DNA of 64,000 nt, from NCBI RefSeq assembly GCF_900314615.1, contig NZ_OMWA01000022.1, forward strand, positions 1 to 64,000. Reading direction: 5' to 3'. Made by a program: the position numbers and the translations under genes. The notes under the pieces are model-generated. The model had not been told where the DNA came from, did no database searches, and saw only the letters and a program-made list of their open reading frames with translations. How positions within the stretch are numbered: position 1 is the first letter of the stretch; each line of letters opens with the position of its first letter. This document shows positions 62,737-64,000 of the stretch, one piece after another. This DNA is from an uncultured Methanobrevibacter sp. Lineage in GTDB: Archaea > Methanobacteriota > Methanobacteria > Methanobacteriales > Methanobacteriaceae.

Positions 62737-64000
62737 ATGGATTATGATTATGAAAAATTAGGATTGAAAATGGGACTTGAAATTCACCAGCAGCTGAACA
62801 GTCAGCATAAGCTATTCTGTCCATGTAAAACTGAACTTGTTGATGATGATTTTGATGAACTCGTTCAAAGGAAATTAAGGCCAACCCAGTCAGAGCTTGG
62901 TGAAATCGACCGTGCGGCACTGCAGGAATCATTAAGAGGATTAAATTTCAAATATGAAAACTTTGAAAAACATACCTGTCTTGTTGAAAACGATGACGAA
63001 CCGCCTCACAGCTTAAATGAAGAAGCTTTAGACATCTGTATAACTATCGCATGTCTTATGAACATGCACATTGTTGATGAATTCCATACAATGCGTAAAC
63101 AGGTTATTGACGGAAGTAACACCGGAGGGTTCCAGAGAACAGGTATGGTTGCAACCGACGGTTATCTTGAAACCCCATACGGAAAAGTTATTATTGAAAG
63201 TTTAGGTCTTGAAGAAGATGCTGCAAGAAGAGTTGAAACCAAAGACGGATTTACTGAATTCAGACTTGACCGTTTAGGAATTCCTCTTGCTGAAATTACA
63301 ACAGACCCTTCAATGCACCATCCAGACCAGGTTAGAGAAGTAGCTTACATGCTCGGACAGATTTTAAGAAGTACCAACGTTAAAAGAGGACTCGGTACAA
63401 TCAGACAGGATTTAAACATTTCCATTGCAGAAGGTGCACGTGTGGAAATCAAAGGTGTTCAGGACTTAGATTTAATGTCTGAAATCGTCAACCGTGAAGT
63501 TCAAAGACAGCTGGAATTAATCGATATTAAAAAACAGCTCAAAGAAAGAAATGCTGAAGTTTTAGAAGAGATTCATGATTTGGATGAACTTTTCGAAGAT
63601 ACAGAATCCAAAATCCTAAAGTCTGCTGAAACAATTAAAGCAGTTGTACTGAAAGGATTTGACGGGCAAATCGGTCGTGAAGTACAGCCTGGAAGAAGAT
63701 TTGGAACTGAAATTGCAAGTTATGCTAAAAAACGTGGAGTTTCAGGAATTTTCCACTCAGACGAACTGCCTGCATACGGAATCACCCAGGAAGAAGTTGA
63801 CAAAGTAAATGACTTCTTAAACATTGGTGAGGAAGATGCATTCATCATTGTAGCTCACGACGAGGACATTGCAGTATCCGCTTTAGAAGAAGTCAAAAGA
63901 AGAGCTAACTTAGGTCTTGAAGGTGTTGTTGAAGAGACAAGAAAAGCACTTGATGACGGTAACACAGAATACATGAGACCACTTCCTACTGCAAACAGGA
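62737..64000 (+). CDS. gatE: Glu-tRNA(Gln) amidotransferase subunit E, 5' part
   Basis: The frame is open from the ATG (after AGGTGAT) to the window end, about 421 of some 620 residues. LGLKMGLEIHQQLNSQHKLF at the start, TGGFQRTGMVATDGYL, EITTDPSMHHPDQVREVAYM and SIAEGARVEIKGVQDL are GatB/GatE family motifs. A GAD-type insert follows (near 290-400), which is found in GatE and not in GatB. It binds tRNA-Gln and phosphorylates Glu-tRNA. The gene is truncated by the window only. Confidence 0.95.
   Translation, partial: MDYDYEKLGLKMGLEIHQQLNSQHKLFCPCKTELVDDDFDELVQRKLRPTQSELGEIDRAALQESLRGLNFKYENFEKHTCLVENDDEPPHSLNEEALDICITIACLMNMHIVDEFHTMRKQVIDGSNTGGFQRTGMVATDGYLETPYGKVIIESLGLEEDAARRVETKDGFTEFRLDRLGIPLAEITTDPSMHHPDQVREVAYMLGQILRSTNVKRGLGTIRQDLNISIAEGARVEIKGVQDLDLMSEIVNREVQRQLELIDIKKQLKERNAEVLEEIHDLDELFEDTESKILKSAETIKAVVLKGFDGQIGREVQPGRRFGTEIASYAKKRGVSGIFHSDELPAYGITQEEVDKVNDFLNIGEEDAFIIVAHDEDIAVSALEEVKRRANLGLEGVVEETRKALDDGNTEYMRPLPTANR

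Overview
The window is archaeal and almost certainly comes from a gut or rumen Methanobrevibacter (Methanobacteriales). It carries a complete 20-gene Eha energy-converting [NiFe] hydrogenase operon, a fused-subunit 2-oxoisovalerate:ferredoxin oxidoreductase (VorA) and the archaeal GatDE amidotransferase. It also has ribosomal protein L15e, a pseudomurein-endoisopeptidase-like protein, many large adhesin-like beta-helix/Ig proteins, and very AT-rich spacers. The genus is inferred from gene content; no search was run.

Layout. 1-2600: a nucleotidyltransferase fragment, a tandem array of 202-bp repeats, a secreted acetolactate decarboxylase, tRNA-Gln(CTG) and tRNA-Lys(CTT). 2714-5637: an MFS exporter gene broken by a frameshift and by an IS200/IS605-type, TnpB-only insertion whose own tnpB is frameshifted and which carries a likely omega-RNA. 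5695-13658: small housekeeping and membrane genes, rpl15e, an ExbB-type proton-channel operon, and a FecBCD-type ABC importer ending in an FmdE-like gene. 14103-27156: five adhesin-like surface proteins. 27166-28325: a LytTR regulator cassette. 28533-28793: a decayed toxin-antitoxin remnant. 29288-31779: DUF447 and a phytol/dolichol-kinase-like plus tocopherol-cyclase-like pair. 31879-39526: a sixth adhesin, an intact MFS exporter, an orphan transposase-like HTH protein, upp with a truncated uraA, and an Ig/C71-peptidase protein. 39707-53811 (minus strand): ehaA-T followed by another polyferredoxin and a CBS protein. 53923 to the end (plus strand): a GalE-like epimerase, a CPBP protease, and an operon HTH-cupin regulator / acyl-CoA synthetase / vorCBA / gatD / gatE.

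How the genes fit together. Eha uses an ion gradient to make reduced ferredoxin, which anaplerotic enzymes such as VOR can use. Acyl-CoA synthetase plus VOR would turn branched-chain fatty acids into branched-chain 2-oxo acids for amino-acid synthesis, a capacity typical of rumen methanogens. GatDE makes Gln-tRNA from Glu-tRNA, and one tRNA-Gln lies in the same window.

The most unusual signal is in the start codons. At least four signal-peptide-bearing surface-protein genes have a perfect ribosome binding site but an ATT, ATT, ATA or ACG codon where ATG is expected, and a fifth starts with TTG. Other points worth checking are the 202-bp repeats before the acetolactate decarboxylase gene, the tocopherol-cyclase/phytol-kinase-like pair, the TnpB/omega-RNA element, and a 22-bp palindrome next to the HTH-cupin promoter.
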